Shown here: positions 52,101 through 59,345 of the stretch, piece by piece
Position numbering within the stretch: the stretch's first letter is position 1
Layout: every line of letters begins with the position of its first letter
DNA from: JBFWUW01 sp050247075
GTDB lineage: Bacteria; Planctomycetota; Planctomycetia; Pirellulales; JBFWUW01
Direction: 5' to 3'
NCBI GenBank assembly: GCA_050247075.1
Contig: JBFWUW010000026.1
Location: 1-64,000, forward strand
Length of the DNA: 64,000 nucleotides
Position numbers and translations under genes: made by a program
Notes under the pieces: generated by a model
The model's database searches: none
The model's input: only the letters and a program-made list of their open reading frames with translations
What the model was told of the DNA's origin: nothing

Positions 52101-52586
52101 CTACTTCTTCCCGTTTCGACGCTCCAGTTCTTTTCGTTTTCGCTCAACTTGGAGTCGTTCGTTGTGCTCCGCCAACAACTTTACGGCGAAAAGGTAAGCC
52201 ACTGGCTCACACAGTCCGAAAGCCACCTTGCGTTTCGGCCACATCGCCAGAAGCTTGTCGAACACGCCAGGATCGGTGAGTGCGAGAACCTCATCCGCGA
52301 TCTCAAAACTCCAGTCGTATCGAATTCGCTCAATCACTTCTGCAACCTTCAGATCTTTAACCAACTCATCCTTGCCCAACCCAGTCTCTTCGACATAGTC
52401 TCCGATCACTAGGCGACGGTACTTGGCCAGCGTGGATTTCGGAATGTCCTCAAAAGCGTGATTTAGAACTCGGCATTTCGACGAGGCTTCCAAATCTATC
52501 GCCAATCGAATTTTTTCTCCCAATTCATAGCGTTTTCTAAGTTCTGATTTCTCCGGGACCGGATTTTCTGGGGTTGGATTTTCCAT
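52101..52586 (-). CDS. Hypothetical helical protein of the mobile element
   Basis: 161 residues. Pro-rich N-terminus (NPTPENPVPEKSEL), then a helical region (YELGEKIRLAIDLEASSK, FEDIPKSTLAKYRRLVIGDYV) and a basic coiled C-terminus (ERLQVERKRKELERRNGKK). No family recognised. Its strand and position suggest an accessory gene of the integrative element. Confidence 0.6.
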   Translation of the reverse strand: MENPTPENPVPEKSELRKRYELGEKIRLAIDLEASSKCRVLNHAFEDIPKSTLAKYRRLVIGDYVEETGLGKDELVKDLKVAEVIERIRYDWSFEIADEVLALTDPGVFDKLLAMWPKRKVAFGLCEPVAYLFAVKLLAEHNERLQVERKRKELERRNGKK

Positions 52587-53038
52587 CGCAATTCTCCTGA
52601 ATCATGGTTGTACTCGCGATCGACACCGGGGCTTCAGCCTGCGGCATGTCGGTCACATAAGGCAAAGCGAGAACAGACGATGAAAGGGATCAAGGAATTG
52701 CCGGGTTTTTTTGGGGATCACTTAGCACGAGAGGTGACGATCGTCAGATGCCGACGCCGAATGCCAGAACATCGGCGGGCCTGCGGCACGGAAATGGCCA
52801 GAACGGCCGTTGGCACCCGGTGGGCCGCCAAAAGAGACGATTCAGGTCCTTGCCAACCTGAAGGCGGCGTTTTGATCTCCGCGTCTGCCCACTTTGATTC
52901 AGTTTCGCGTGCGGGTTAAGCCGCATACCGATATGCGGGCCGCACGGTTATCGTACCCCATGAATTGTCTTTTGACCTGAAACCTGTAATCAGGCTACTT
53001 TTTGGCGTCATCCGCCACGTTACCTCCGATTCGCGGTG

Positions 53039-53084
53039 AGTTAATCGTATGCACGCTTCCATACGATTAACTAGTTAATCGTAT
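53039..53084. repeat. Three copies of AGTTAATCGTAT, two forming a hairpin
   Basis: AGTTAATCGTATG (53039-53051) and its exact complement CATACGATTAACT (53060-53072) form a 13-bp stem with an 8-base loop; AGTTAATCGTAT then repeats at 53073-53084 in direct orientation. Looks like a protein-binding array or a structured RNA. Confidence 0.75.
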
Positions 53085-53100
53085 CAACTACGTTAGACCT

Positions 53101-53178
53101 AACCCTTTTCCTCGCTACGCTCGGAAAAGGTTTTAGAGAACTACAAATCGGTTGCGATGAGTCCGCAACCTGATTTGT
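53101..53178. repeat. Two further hairpins next to the AGTTAATCGTAT array
   Basis: AACCCTTTTCC / GGAAAAGGTT (53101-53132, one bulge) and ACAAATCGGTTGCG / CGCAACCTGATTTGT (53143-53178, one bulged T). With the array before them they give three consecutive stem-loops. Confidence 0.65.
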
Positions 53179-53438
53179 GAGAACAAAAAAAGTGACTACT
53201 GGCTGATATCCACGATGGTCCTCAAAGCACTTTGCCGATGCTCCAAGACAAACGTGGATTCGATTCGCGGTCATCGTGATTCACCTGATGGCAAGCAAAC
53301 TCAATGACGATACACACGCAACTTTGCTCGCTGACGGGGATGGATCTTCCGATCCCGATAACGAGGGATGGAGCGGGAGCCGATGCATCCGTACATCGGC
53401 TGGGCCGCTCCATCCATACGTCACGACATCCCTGACCC

Positions 53439-53463
53439 GATCTCGGTCACCGTGACCGAGATC
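53439..53463. repeat. Perfect palindrome, 12-bp arms, 1-base centre
   Basis: GATCTCGGTCAC-C-GTGACCGAGATC, 13 bases after the stop of the DUF3102 gene. No U-run, so a DNA-binding site (for example of an XRE or ParB-like protein) is more likely than a terminator. Confidence 0.7.
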
Positions 53464-53475
53464 GAAACTCAGCCA

Positions 53476-54228
53476 CTAGGCCATAACGGGATGACCGTTG
53501 CCTTCGTGCCGATGGACTTCCTTCGCCACTTCGCCTGACTGAGAAGCCGTATCCACGATGTCATTCGCGGACTTCTCAATCTCAACGACACAGGAATTGG
53601 CCAATGCCTTCCGAAGCTGGTACAGGATGGCCAACGCCGCCACGCTCGTTTCCATCTCGCGACCGTCTTCGTCCGTGACCTTCTCCTTGCCGTTCACAAG
53701 CCGAAGAATCTGCCCGGCCAACTGCTCGGCCTGGCGTTTGACGAACTCCATCGCCGGTGATGCAGCGACAAGAGTGACCTCGGTCGCGATCGAGAAGTGC
53801 TTTTGGAACTCCTCTTGCGAAACCTTCGGTCGCTGTGCCTTCGCCACACTCGGTTTCGTCGAAGTTTCCCCAGGCTCCTTGCCTTTCCTCGGCGAAAGCA
53901 GCTTCAGGGCCTGAACCATCGTCAATTTGGCCAAGTCGGCATCCGACTTGATGACTTCGGCCCAGTTGTTGGCGATCCGCATGTAGCGTTGAGCTTGCGA
54001 CAACGAAAAGCCGCAGTTCTCGGCAACCCACGTTCCCCAACTCTTGTTTGGCACGATCTCCTTGGCATTGATCAAGGCGTTCCCCGTATCGCGGGCGAAC
54101 TCCACCGATCGACGAAGTGCCTGATGACACTTCTTGTGGCCTTCCTTGATCTTGTCAACCAACTCCGCCAGCCGATCCTCGGCAGACTTGGGCTCCGCAG
54201 GGAGTCCCGTTTCGACGTTCTCGGACAT
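53476..54228 (-). CDS. DUF3102 protein
   Basis: 250 residues. ATG 54228 chosen for correct spacing from AAGGAG. Contains the DUF3102 pattern HQALRRSVEFARDTGNALINA, then KEIVPNKSWGTWVAENCGFS and LSQAQRYMRIANNW. DUF3102 proteins occur on plasmids, phages and integrative elements and are thought to bind DNA or act near replication/partition functions. The rest is helical and unassigned. Its placement supports a mobile-element origin of this region. Confidence 0.87.
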   Translation of the reverse strand: MSENVETGLPAEPKSAEDRLAELVDKIKEGHKKCHQALRRSVEFARDTGNALINAKEIVPNKSWGTWVAENCGFSLSQAQRYMRIANNWAEVIKSDADLAKLTMVQALKLLSPRKGKEPGETSTKPSVAKAQRPKVSQEEFQKHFSIATEVTLVAASPAMEFVKRQAEQLAGQILRLVNGKEKVTDEDGREMETSVAALAILYQLRKALANSCVVEIEKSANDIVDTASQSGEVAKEVHRHEGNGHPVMA

Positions 54229-54372
54229 AACCATCTCCTTACATGTCAGCCGCTGTCGGTTTCAGCACAAGCTGAAATCATTCCGCAGTGGCCTTCAACA
54301 TGCAAAGCGAGAGTGACGCAGATCAGGGATCAACAAAATTCAGAATTCGATGGCAGACGGAGGAAATACGGC

Positions 54373-54394
54373 AATGCCGCATATGTGCGGCATT
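54373..54394. repeat. Dispersed palindrome, stem as at 1750 with different loop
   Basis: AATGCCGCA-TATG-TGCGGCATT. The 9-bp stem is identical to the copies at 1750 and 49079, while the loop changed from CGGA to TATG, which points to selection on pairing. Flank GCGGAAATCG resembles the other copies. Confidence 0.8.
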
Positions 54395-54415
54395 GCGGAA
54401 ATCGTGGGCAGAGAT

Positions 54416-54433
54416 GTCAAAAGCTCATTTGAG
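54416..54433. repeat. Short repeat GTCAAAAGCTCATTTGAG, copy 2
   Basis: Identical to 7952-7969. It covers the stop codon of the gene at 54417 and lies 22 bases from the AATGCCGCA palindrome, an association also seen (about 80 bases apart) at 49.1 kb. Confidence 0.5.
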
Positions 54434-55031
54434 CTTCCGCTGCCATTCTGGCCCGACGTTCTTGCTTCTCGACGACTCTGGCGGCGGCATCTTGAGCGAG
54501 CCATTCCGCGTGCTTGCGACGGATATCGGCAAGGCTGATACGCCTGGGGTCAGTTTTCCACGGTTCTATCCGGTCGAGATCGAATCCTCGTGACCATCGG
54601 AAATCGAGGGCCATGATCCGCAACTCAGGGAACTCGGTTGCTCCGAGCCGAATCCACTCAACCCGTTCGTCGTCCGCAGGCTGCGTGGCACCCACATCGA
54701 GACCGCATCCAGCCAGAATGGCGTCGATATTCTTCAGCGTTCGCCAGACAGCAACCCGGCTGATGCGAAACCAACGGGCTAGATTCGGGTAAGACGGGCG
54801 ATGCACGAGGCGGATTTGGCCTAGTAGCATTCGATCCCGCAGCGACAGTGCAAACGGATGTCCGCCTTTAACGATCCCCTCGCTACGTCGCTGCATCTCC
54901 CCTCGCTGGCAGGCCGCCTCAATATGTTCGTAATGAACATCGAAACTCTGGATCGTCATTCCAGAAAGTGCGAGGAACGCGAGCGGCGTTTCGGCAAGTT
55001 TCTTGTACCCCAAGTGATTGCCATCAGTCAT
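54417..55031 (-). CDS. Transposase-type HTH protein (DDE Tnp_4 N-terminal-like)
   Basis: 204 residues from ATG 55031 (CGGAGG upstream). Residues ~20-105 (FLALSGMTIQSFDVHYEHI, then LRDRMLLGQIRLVHRPSY, LARWFRISRVAVWRTLKNI) match the helix-turn-helix N-terminal domain found before IS4/IS5-type DDE domains. The DDE part is absent; instead the chain ends with a helical basic region (RRKHAEWLAQDAAARVVEKQ). It could be a regulatory derivative or a stand-alone DNA-binding protein. The dispersed repeat overlaps its stop codon. Confidence 0.75.
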   Translation of the reverse strand: MTDGNHLGYKKLAETPLAFLALSGMTIQSFDVHYEHIEAACQRGEMQRRSEGIVKGGHPFALSLRDRMLLGQIRLVHRPSYPNLARWFRISRVAVWRTLKNIDAILAGCGLDVGATQPADDERVEWIRLGATEFPELRIMALDFRWSRGFDLDRIEPWKTDPRRISLADIRRKHAEWLAQDAAARVVEKQERRARMAAEAQMSF

Positions 55032-55271
55032 GGTAAATCCTCCGTGTGTTTGCTGGCAGCCCCTCATTCATTTAACCGCGAGACTAGGGGGAAACGAAGC
55101 CCAGACGGTTATTGCTTCAGTGCCAGGAGTATTTTCGGCGGCAATCGGACAAGGGGCTAAGACATGTGATCCCTGACTCAAATGATTCTCGCTTTGCATG
55201 TTGGACGACGGCCAGTGGGCATTTACCGGCCAGGCTCGGTTTACGTCCTACATCAAAGAACGGAGTCATCC

Positions 55272-56021
55272 ATGCAACTGCGAAATGCCATGCACGGCAT
55301 GCTGGAATCGCTGGCCCACGGTCATTGGCAGTTGCTGCCGTGGGATCAGCACATTGCCATCGCGGACAAATTGGTGCGTCCACCGCCGCCGATCACCTGG
55401 GTATTGTTCGGCCTAGTCGCATATCGAGAACGTCTTCGTTGGCTGGCACACACCTTCCTGCCAAGCTTGACCGACGAGTTCTCTGCACTTGATGCACGGA
55501 CTGACGCAGTTCGGTTCGGCGTCGTGCCAGGTCACGAAAGCTGGAGATTTCAGATCGACCGCGACATCTCGATATTTACACACAGTCGAACAGAAGAGTG
55601 CGTATTCCTGCCATCAGGCGGTAACGCGGAACTCATCGCCGATTTTGGCTTTCAGTCCAGAGTCTTCGAGTCCACGGAACCAGTTCCGCACGAAAATCAT
55701 CTGCGGGAACTATTCCCCGATGGACTTGGTCTTTTGGCGGCCCTGGATGCATTGGCGGCGGCTCGATTGCTGAACCGGGACCATTGCTGGTGTTCCCAGA
55801 TCACGAAGGATGTAGACGTCCATCGGGACACGATCTTCCAGGTACTTGCCGATTGGTCTGCCTTGCCTTCGCGTTTACCGCTCGCCATTGCCATCGGCGA
55901 TTGGAATGCTGCCCGTCAGGCGGCCGAGTTGACGGGCCGGAACGAACTGGTGGAGCCAATCAGTGCCAGGCAGAAAAGTGGCATCAATCGGGGGTCAGCG
56001 ATTGAAAAGCGGCACTACTGA
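55272..56021 (+). CDS. Hypothetical protein of the mobile element
   Basis: 249 residues from ATG 55272; the frame can extend to 55182 but only the later start has a plausible purine-rich site. Contains LAHGHWQLLPWDQHIAIADK, then VLFGLVAYRERLRWLAH, FQIDRDISIFTHSRTEE and a C-terminal WSALPSRLPLAIAIGDWNAA. No family recognised; probably soluble. Confidence 0.55.
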   Translation: MQLRNAMHGMLESLAHGHWQLLPWDQHIAIADKLVRPPPPITWVLFGLVAYRERLRWLAHTFLPSLTDEFSALDARTDAVRFGVVPGHESWRFQIDRDISIFTHSRTEECVFLPSGGNAELIADFGFQSRVFESTEPVPHENHLRELFPDGLGLLAALDALAAARLLNRDHCWCSQITKDVDVHRDTIFQVLADWSALPSRLPLAIAIGDWNAARQAAELTGRNELVEPISARQKSGINRGSAIEKRHY

Positions 56022-56353
56022 CGTGTGATCCGGCTGTCAAAGTGCCACTTGGGGCTCTCGGGCGACGAATAGGACGGCCCAAAGCCCACAACTGGGTCAT
56101 CAATATGCGCCTCCAGCGCATGACTTTCGGCCTGCTCGCAAGACTTCGCCTACAGGTTTCAGGATGGCGATCATATCCTCCGTTTGCATTCGTCTAGCTG
56201 TTCTGTTGGTGCATAATGCGCTGCCAGTTCAGTAAAGTAGTGTGTTAGGCCTGCGCATTTTCAGGATGTCGCAACCGTAGGATTTCCCTGTATTCAGGGA
56301 TACGTGTAAATCGGAATCAGGGTATCCGTCAGGAAGGTGTTCTTTGAACTTCC

Positions 56354-56393
56354 ATTGACTTCGGGTTGGAATCATTGACTTCGGACTGGAATC
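56354..56393 (+). repeat. Two tandem 20-bp repeats
   Basis: ATTGACTTCGGGTTGGAATC and ATTGACTTCGGACTGGAATC stand head to tail, with a degenerate third copy starting ATAGGCTTC at 56394. Part of the candidate origin. Confidence 0.7.
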
Positions 56394-56548
56394 ATAGGCT
56401 TCATAGGTGTTGGCCGTACTTCGTCAACGGAATTATCGTTGTCAGGATCAACTGCGCTGTTAGATCGGATCAGGGACCGAGATCGCTTACATATCCATCA
56501 TGCCTTGTACGGAACAAAGTGCATATTTTCTTAATTCAACAAAGATTT

Positions 56549-56580
56549 TCGCCCGAAGGGCGGAACCTCCCCCGAAGGGG
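56549..56580 (+). repeat. Two adjacent GAA-loop hairpins
   Basis: CGCCC-GAA-GGGCG and CCCC-CGAA-GGGG back to back, just before the iterons. Stable small stem-loops. Confidence 0.6.
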
Positions 56581-56620
56581 ACCAAGTATGAAACTATTAT
56601 GTAACATATATGTAGTGCGC

Positions 56621-56703
56621 GATAGGCGCTTAGCCACGTGCACGATAGGCGCTAAGGGGCGTGGTGGATAGGCGCTAAGAGGAGCGTGGTCGATAGGCGC
56701 TAA
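56621..56703 (+). repeat. Four iterons GATAGGCGCT(A/T)A
   Basis: GATAGGCGCT begins at 56621, 56644, 56667 and 56692 (spacing 23, 23, 25), each with CGTGG-type sequence between copies. Equal spacing of about two helical turns is the hallmark of replication-initiator binding sites. The array touches the end of the 56707 gene. Confidence 0.8.
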
Positions 56704-56706
56704 TCC

Positions 56707-57606
56707 TCATCGTAAAGATTGTAGATTAATTGCAACCGATCCATTTTTTGAAATGTCGTGTTGAAATAGAAACTTCTCGTAGGTTCCCTTGGCCGTTTTA
56801 ACAATAAGTTCGGGAATTTCACCAATCCAAACCTCTTCAAATGCCTTCGGCATGTACAGGTACTGAAAGCAGGCTGCATAATAGCTATCTTCACACATCT
56901 TTTGCCACTTACGATTCGACTCCTTCTCTGCCGTCGTCTTAGCATCAAGCTTTATAGACTTGGTTGCGTACATAAAGGTAAATAGAGGAGTTTTATCCTG
57001 AAGCCTAGCAATTGCACATTTCTCCATATTGTCCTTAGGAATGTCACCATACGAACTAAGCTCAACCCAGGACATCCTTACGTTCAGCATCGCTGAATCC
57101 CATAACTTCCGCGCGTTGCCACGCGACTCCGCATTGAAAGACTCGACGAAGTTTTGGTAGCGTTTCTCGGCGAGCTGCTCGGGCGTGGGAGGCCGGAGGT
57201 CATCCTGGTCATGCCGCTCGGCGGACATGTAATCTTTGTGCTGCATGTTGTAGTACTTTGGGTTAAAGAAAATCTGTCGCCGCAATACAAAAATCAGTAT
57301 GTGCGTGTAAAGCATCGGATCGTAGCCGAGCTTGCGTAGCTTCTGAGCAACTGTCACCCAAGTCCCTTTGCGGTCGAATTGCAGCGATGGCACGTAATTG
57401 CAAGGACTGTCGCCGTTCAATGCTCTTGCATAGCGACATTCGTAGATATACGCTCGCTTGAGTCGTTCGCCATCCAGTTCAGGCGATGGATCATCGTGGT
57501 CTTTCGGGGAAGGCAACTTATTTGTCTTCGAGACCTTCTTATCTCGATGGGATAGCACCTTGGCGGACTTGCTTTTAGACGCTGAAAAAAACTTGGGGCG
57601 AGTCAT
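56707..57606 (-). CDS. Hypothetical protein beside iterons
   Basis: 299 residues, ATG 57606 after AAGGAGAA. Basic N-terminus (TRPKFFSASKSKSAKVLSH), then mixed helical/aromatic sequence (YIYECRYARALNGD, YTHILIFVLRRQIFF, FQYLYMPKAFEEVW). Lower GC than the chromosome average here, consistent with a plasmid origin. No family recognised. Its iterons lie directly downstream and it is co-transcribed with the larger gene, so an accessory replication role is possible. Confidence 0.6.
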   Translation of the reverse strand: MTRPKFFSASKSKSAKVLSHRDKKVSKTNKLPSPKDHDDPSPELDGERLKRAYIYECRYARALNGDSPCNYVPSLQFDRKGTWVTVAQKLRKLGYDPMLYTHILIFVLRRQIFFNPKYYNMQHKDYMSAERHDQDDLRPPTPEQLAEKRYQNFVESFNAESRGNARKLWDSAMLNVRMSWVELSSYGDIPKDNMEKCAIARLQDKTPLFTFMYATKSIKLDAKTTAEKESNRKWQKMCEDSYYAACFQYLYMPKAFEEVWIGEIPELIVKTAKGTYEKFLFQHDISKNGSVAINLQSLR

Positions 57607-57623
57607 AACACTTTCTCCTTAAA

Positions 57624-58691
57624 CTAGTGGCAATCTGGGGTACACCAATTCCGCTTCTCGCTGATCGCGAGGATAATCTCATTGTGATGGGCGGATAAAG
57701 CCACGCCGATTTGAGCGGGGCAAGGACGCAGATGGAGTGTGGGTTGCTTCCGATCTCGATACCGCTTGTAGCACCATCGATCATTCTCAGCTTCCACGAA
57801 CCCTTTTTTAGCCAGGCATTCCACCGCCTTGGAAAGCGCCGTCTGGTCGCCGCCAGGATTATCTGCAAGCTCTCGTCGTGAGCGGGCAATCCATAGCTTG
57901 TTGTTGCGTGTGATGCGAGCCCGCGAGCGTTTATCTCTGCTCAGGCTATGCCAGTACAAGACGTGTGACAGAAGCAGTGCCGGGCCGGGCTTACGGTCGC
58001 AGATGACCATGATCGCATCGTGGACCCATGTCCCGATGGAGTCTTTTGACCTGGCACAGGCCACCGATCCAACCCACTCGAAATTTGCTTGGTTGTACTT
58101 TAAGTGTTCGACCACCGAGGTTTCCTTGGTCAGCTTGACGAAGGCATTGCTTAACTCGCGGCCGTTCGGGCGTAAAGCCAAGCGGTTTGGACGTTTTTCA
58201 ACGTCGATTAGCTCGCGGCGTTGAAGCGTGCGGCGGGCTCGATCTGCCGAATAGAAATCAAGTAATGTGGCATTTGCAATTTCTTGCCGCGTGGCAATCC
58301 ACCAGAGACGTCCGTCATCATCTTGTGCGCGTGCCCGGGGCAGCGAGATACCATCCTCGTCCTTTGTGAGTGAGTCTCCAAAGCGCTCCAGAAGCCAGCT
58401 CAGTACGAAGGCTCGGGCTGGATGGCCAGCGACTTTCGCAATCCACGCTGGCACCCAGGTACCGCTACGAATGAACCGAGCCAACTGAGCCTCAGCAGCG
58501 CTGCCAATCCAAGAATCTGTGGCATTTGGGATCGGAAGCGACTTGTTCAGCGAAATGATCGCCTCGCTGTCAATCTGATCGCCATCTTCACCGACGCCAA
58601 TGTCGATCGCGGGGTCGTCCCAGCCGTCGATCTCGCTCACGTAAGCGATCGGCAGTCGCGGTCTGATGTTGCGGCGAATGACTTTGCTCAT
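57624..58691 (-). CDS. Putative replication-initiator-like / winged-helix protein
   Basis: 355 residues from ATG 58691. Two similar wing-like units are visible: LWWIATRQEIANATLLDFY with RRTLQRRELIDVE, and KLWIARSRRELADNPGGD with KAVECLAKKGFVEAE. Each reads as a winged-helix pair of the kind used by RepA/RepB-type initiators and by DnaD-like proteins (W..SR.ELA...T....A...L...GLIE). With four iterons downstream this is the best candidate for the element's initiator. Not proven: the pattern also fits phage replication regulators. Confidence 0.62.
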   Translation of the reverse strand: MSKVIRRNIRPRLPIAYVSEIDGWDDPAIDIGVGEDGDQIDSEAIISLNKSLPIPNATDSWIGSAAEAQLARFIRSGTWVPAWIAKVAGHPARAFVLSWLLERFGDSLTKDEDGISLPRARAQDDDGRLWWIATRQEIANATLLDFYSADRARRTLQRRELIDVEKRPNRLALRPNGRELSNAFVKLTKETSVVEHLKYNQANFEWVGSVACARSKDSIGTWVHDAIMVICDRKPGPALLLSHVLYWHSLSRDKRSRARITRNNKLWIARSRRELADNPGGDQTALSKAVECLAKKGFVEAENDRWCYKRYRDRKQPTLHLRPCPAQIGVALSAHHNEIILAISEKRNWCTPDCH

Positions 58692-58822
58692 TTGCAAGGC
58701 ACAAGCTTTCGGTTGCGAATATCACTAGATCTGCAAGCTGCTCGGCAGAATGTTGGTCGCACAAATTCACAAAAGCACTTTTGAAAAGGTGGCTTTTCAA
58801 GCCATTGGCTCGACAGCCACCC

Positions 58823-58850
58823 TTGACAGGGACGTCAGGGAGTGTAAGGT
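58823..58850 (+). promoter_or_regulatory. Possible promoter of the small regulator gene
   Basis: TTGACA at 58823-58828 and TAAGGT at 58845-58850 with 16-bp spacing and a TG before the -10. The 20-bp palindrome at 58887 lies just downstream, where a repressor would block it. Confidence 0.5.
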
Positions 58851-58886
58851 GTTCAAGGTGCACTAAGTGTAGAGGGGTTGTCACAG

Positions 58887-58906
58887 GAGTCAAGTGCACT
58901 TGACTC
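58887..58906. promoter_or_regulatory. Perfect 20-bp palindromic operator candidate
   Basis: GAGTCAAGTG followed by its exact complement CACTTGACTC, located in the divergent region between the initiator-like gene and the small regulator gene at 58963. Likely autoregulatory binding site. Confidence 0.75.
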
Positions 58907-58962
58907 TCAGCACCCCTGGAGGAGAATAGTCGGGTACGCCGACAACGTAAGGAGAGACCGTA

Positions 58963-59190
58963 ATGCCGAAGCCGATGTATCAAGGAATAAAATTCGATCT
59001 TCCTGACGCCTATGCACGCGCGCTTCGAGCGCGGGCAGCGTATGAAGGCATCTATCCACGCGACGTGATTATCGCTGCGCTTGATGTCCACCTGGCCCGC
59101 GAGTTAAAAGAAGCTCGCGGACACCTCGAAGCGATCGAACCGCAGACCGCCGCAGAGCAGCCGCAGAAGAAACGGCGTGTCAAAGAATAA
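58963..59190 (+). CDS. Small regulator-like protein (RHH-like)
   Basis: 75 residues after AAGGAGAG. Core: IKFDLPDAYARALRARAAYEG, trimmed KFDLPDAYARALRARAAYEG, then YPRDVIIAALDVHLARELK, a strand-helix-helix order compatible with ribbon-helix-helix dimers; basic C-terminus (PQKKRRVKE). Next to the palindrome and divergent from the initiator-like gene, it is a good candidate copy-control or transfer regulator. Family call is tentative. Confidence 0.6.
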   Translation: MPKPMYQGIKFDLPDAYARALRARAAYEGIYPRDVIIAALDVHLARELKEARGHLEAIEPQTAAEQPQKKRRVKE

Positions 59191-59345
59191 GTGTCACTTG
59201 CCGATTCGGGCGAATCTGGCAGTTCAATTCGCCGGAGGTGCTGGTGGACGAGTCGAGTCGCTGTCTCGCCTTGTCGTCATCCCACTTTTGGACATCCAGC
59301 CCACCTTGCTGTCCATCGTCTAGCTTGGACCGTCACGCCACATGC

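Larger units (their letters stand above)
52587..53475. other. 890-bp non-coding region rich in palindromes
   Basis: No credible gene. It contains the palindrome set at 53039-53178 and the 12-bp-arm palindrome at 53439-53463, described separately. Such clusters are typical of control or origin regions in plasmids and integrative elements. Confidence 0.5.
56022..56620. other. Non-coding region, candidate replication origin
   Basis: About 600 bases with no credible gene: tandem 20-bp repeats (56354), an AT-richer stretch (about 56525-56615) and paired hairpins (56549) lead into the iterons at 56621. AT-rich stretch plus iterons is the usual arrangement of an iteron-type origin. The initiator would be one of the two minus-strand genes that follow. 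Confidence 0.55.

Noticed and set aside
54350..54538. Plus-strand frame across the palindrome at 54373
   Set aside because: Antisense to the transposase-type HTH gene's end and containing the non-coding repeat; not a gene.
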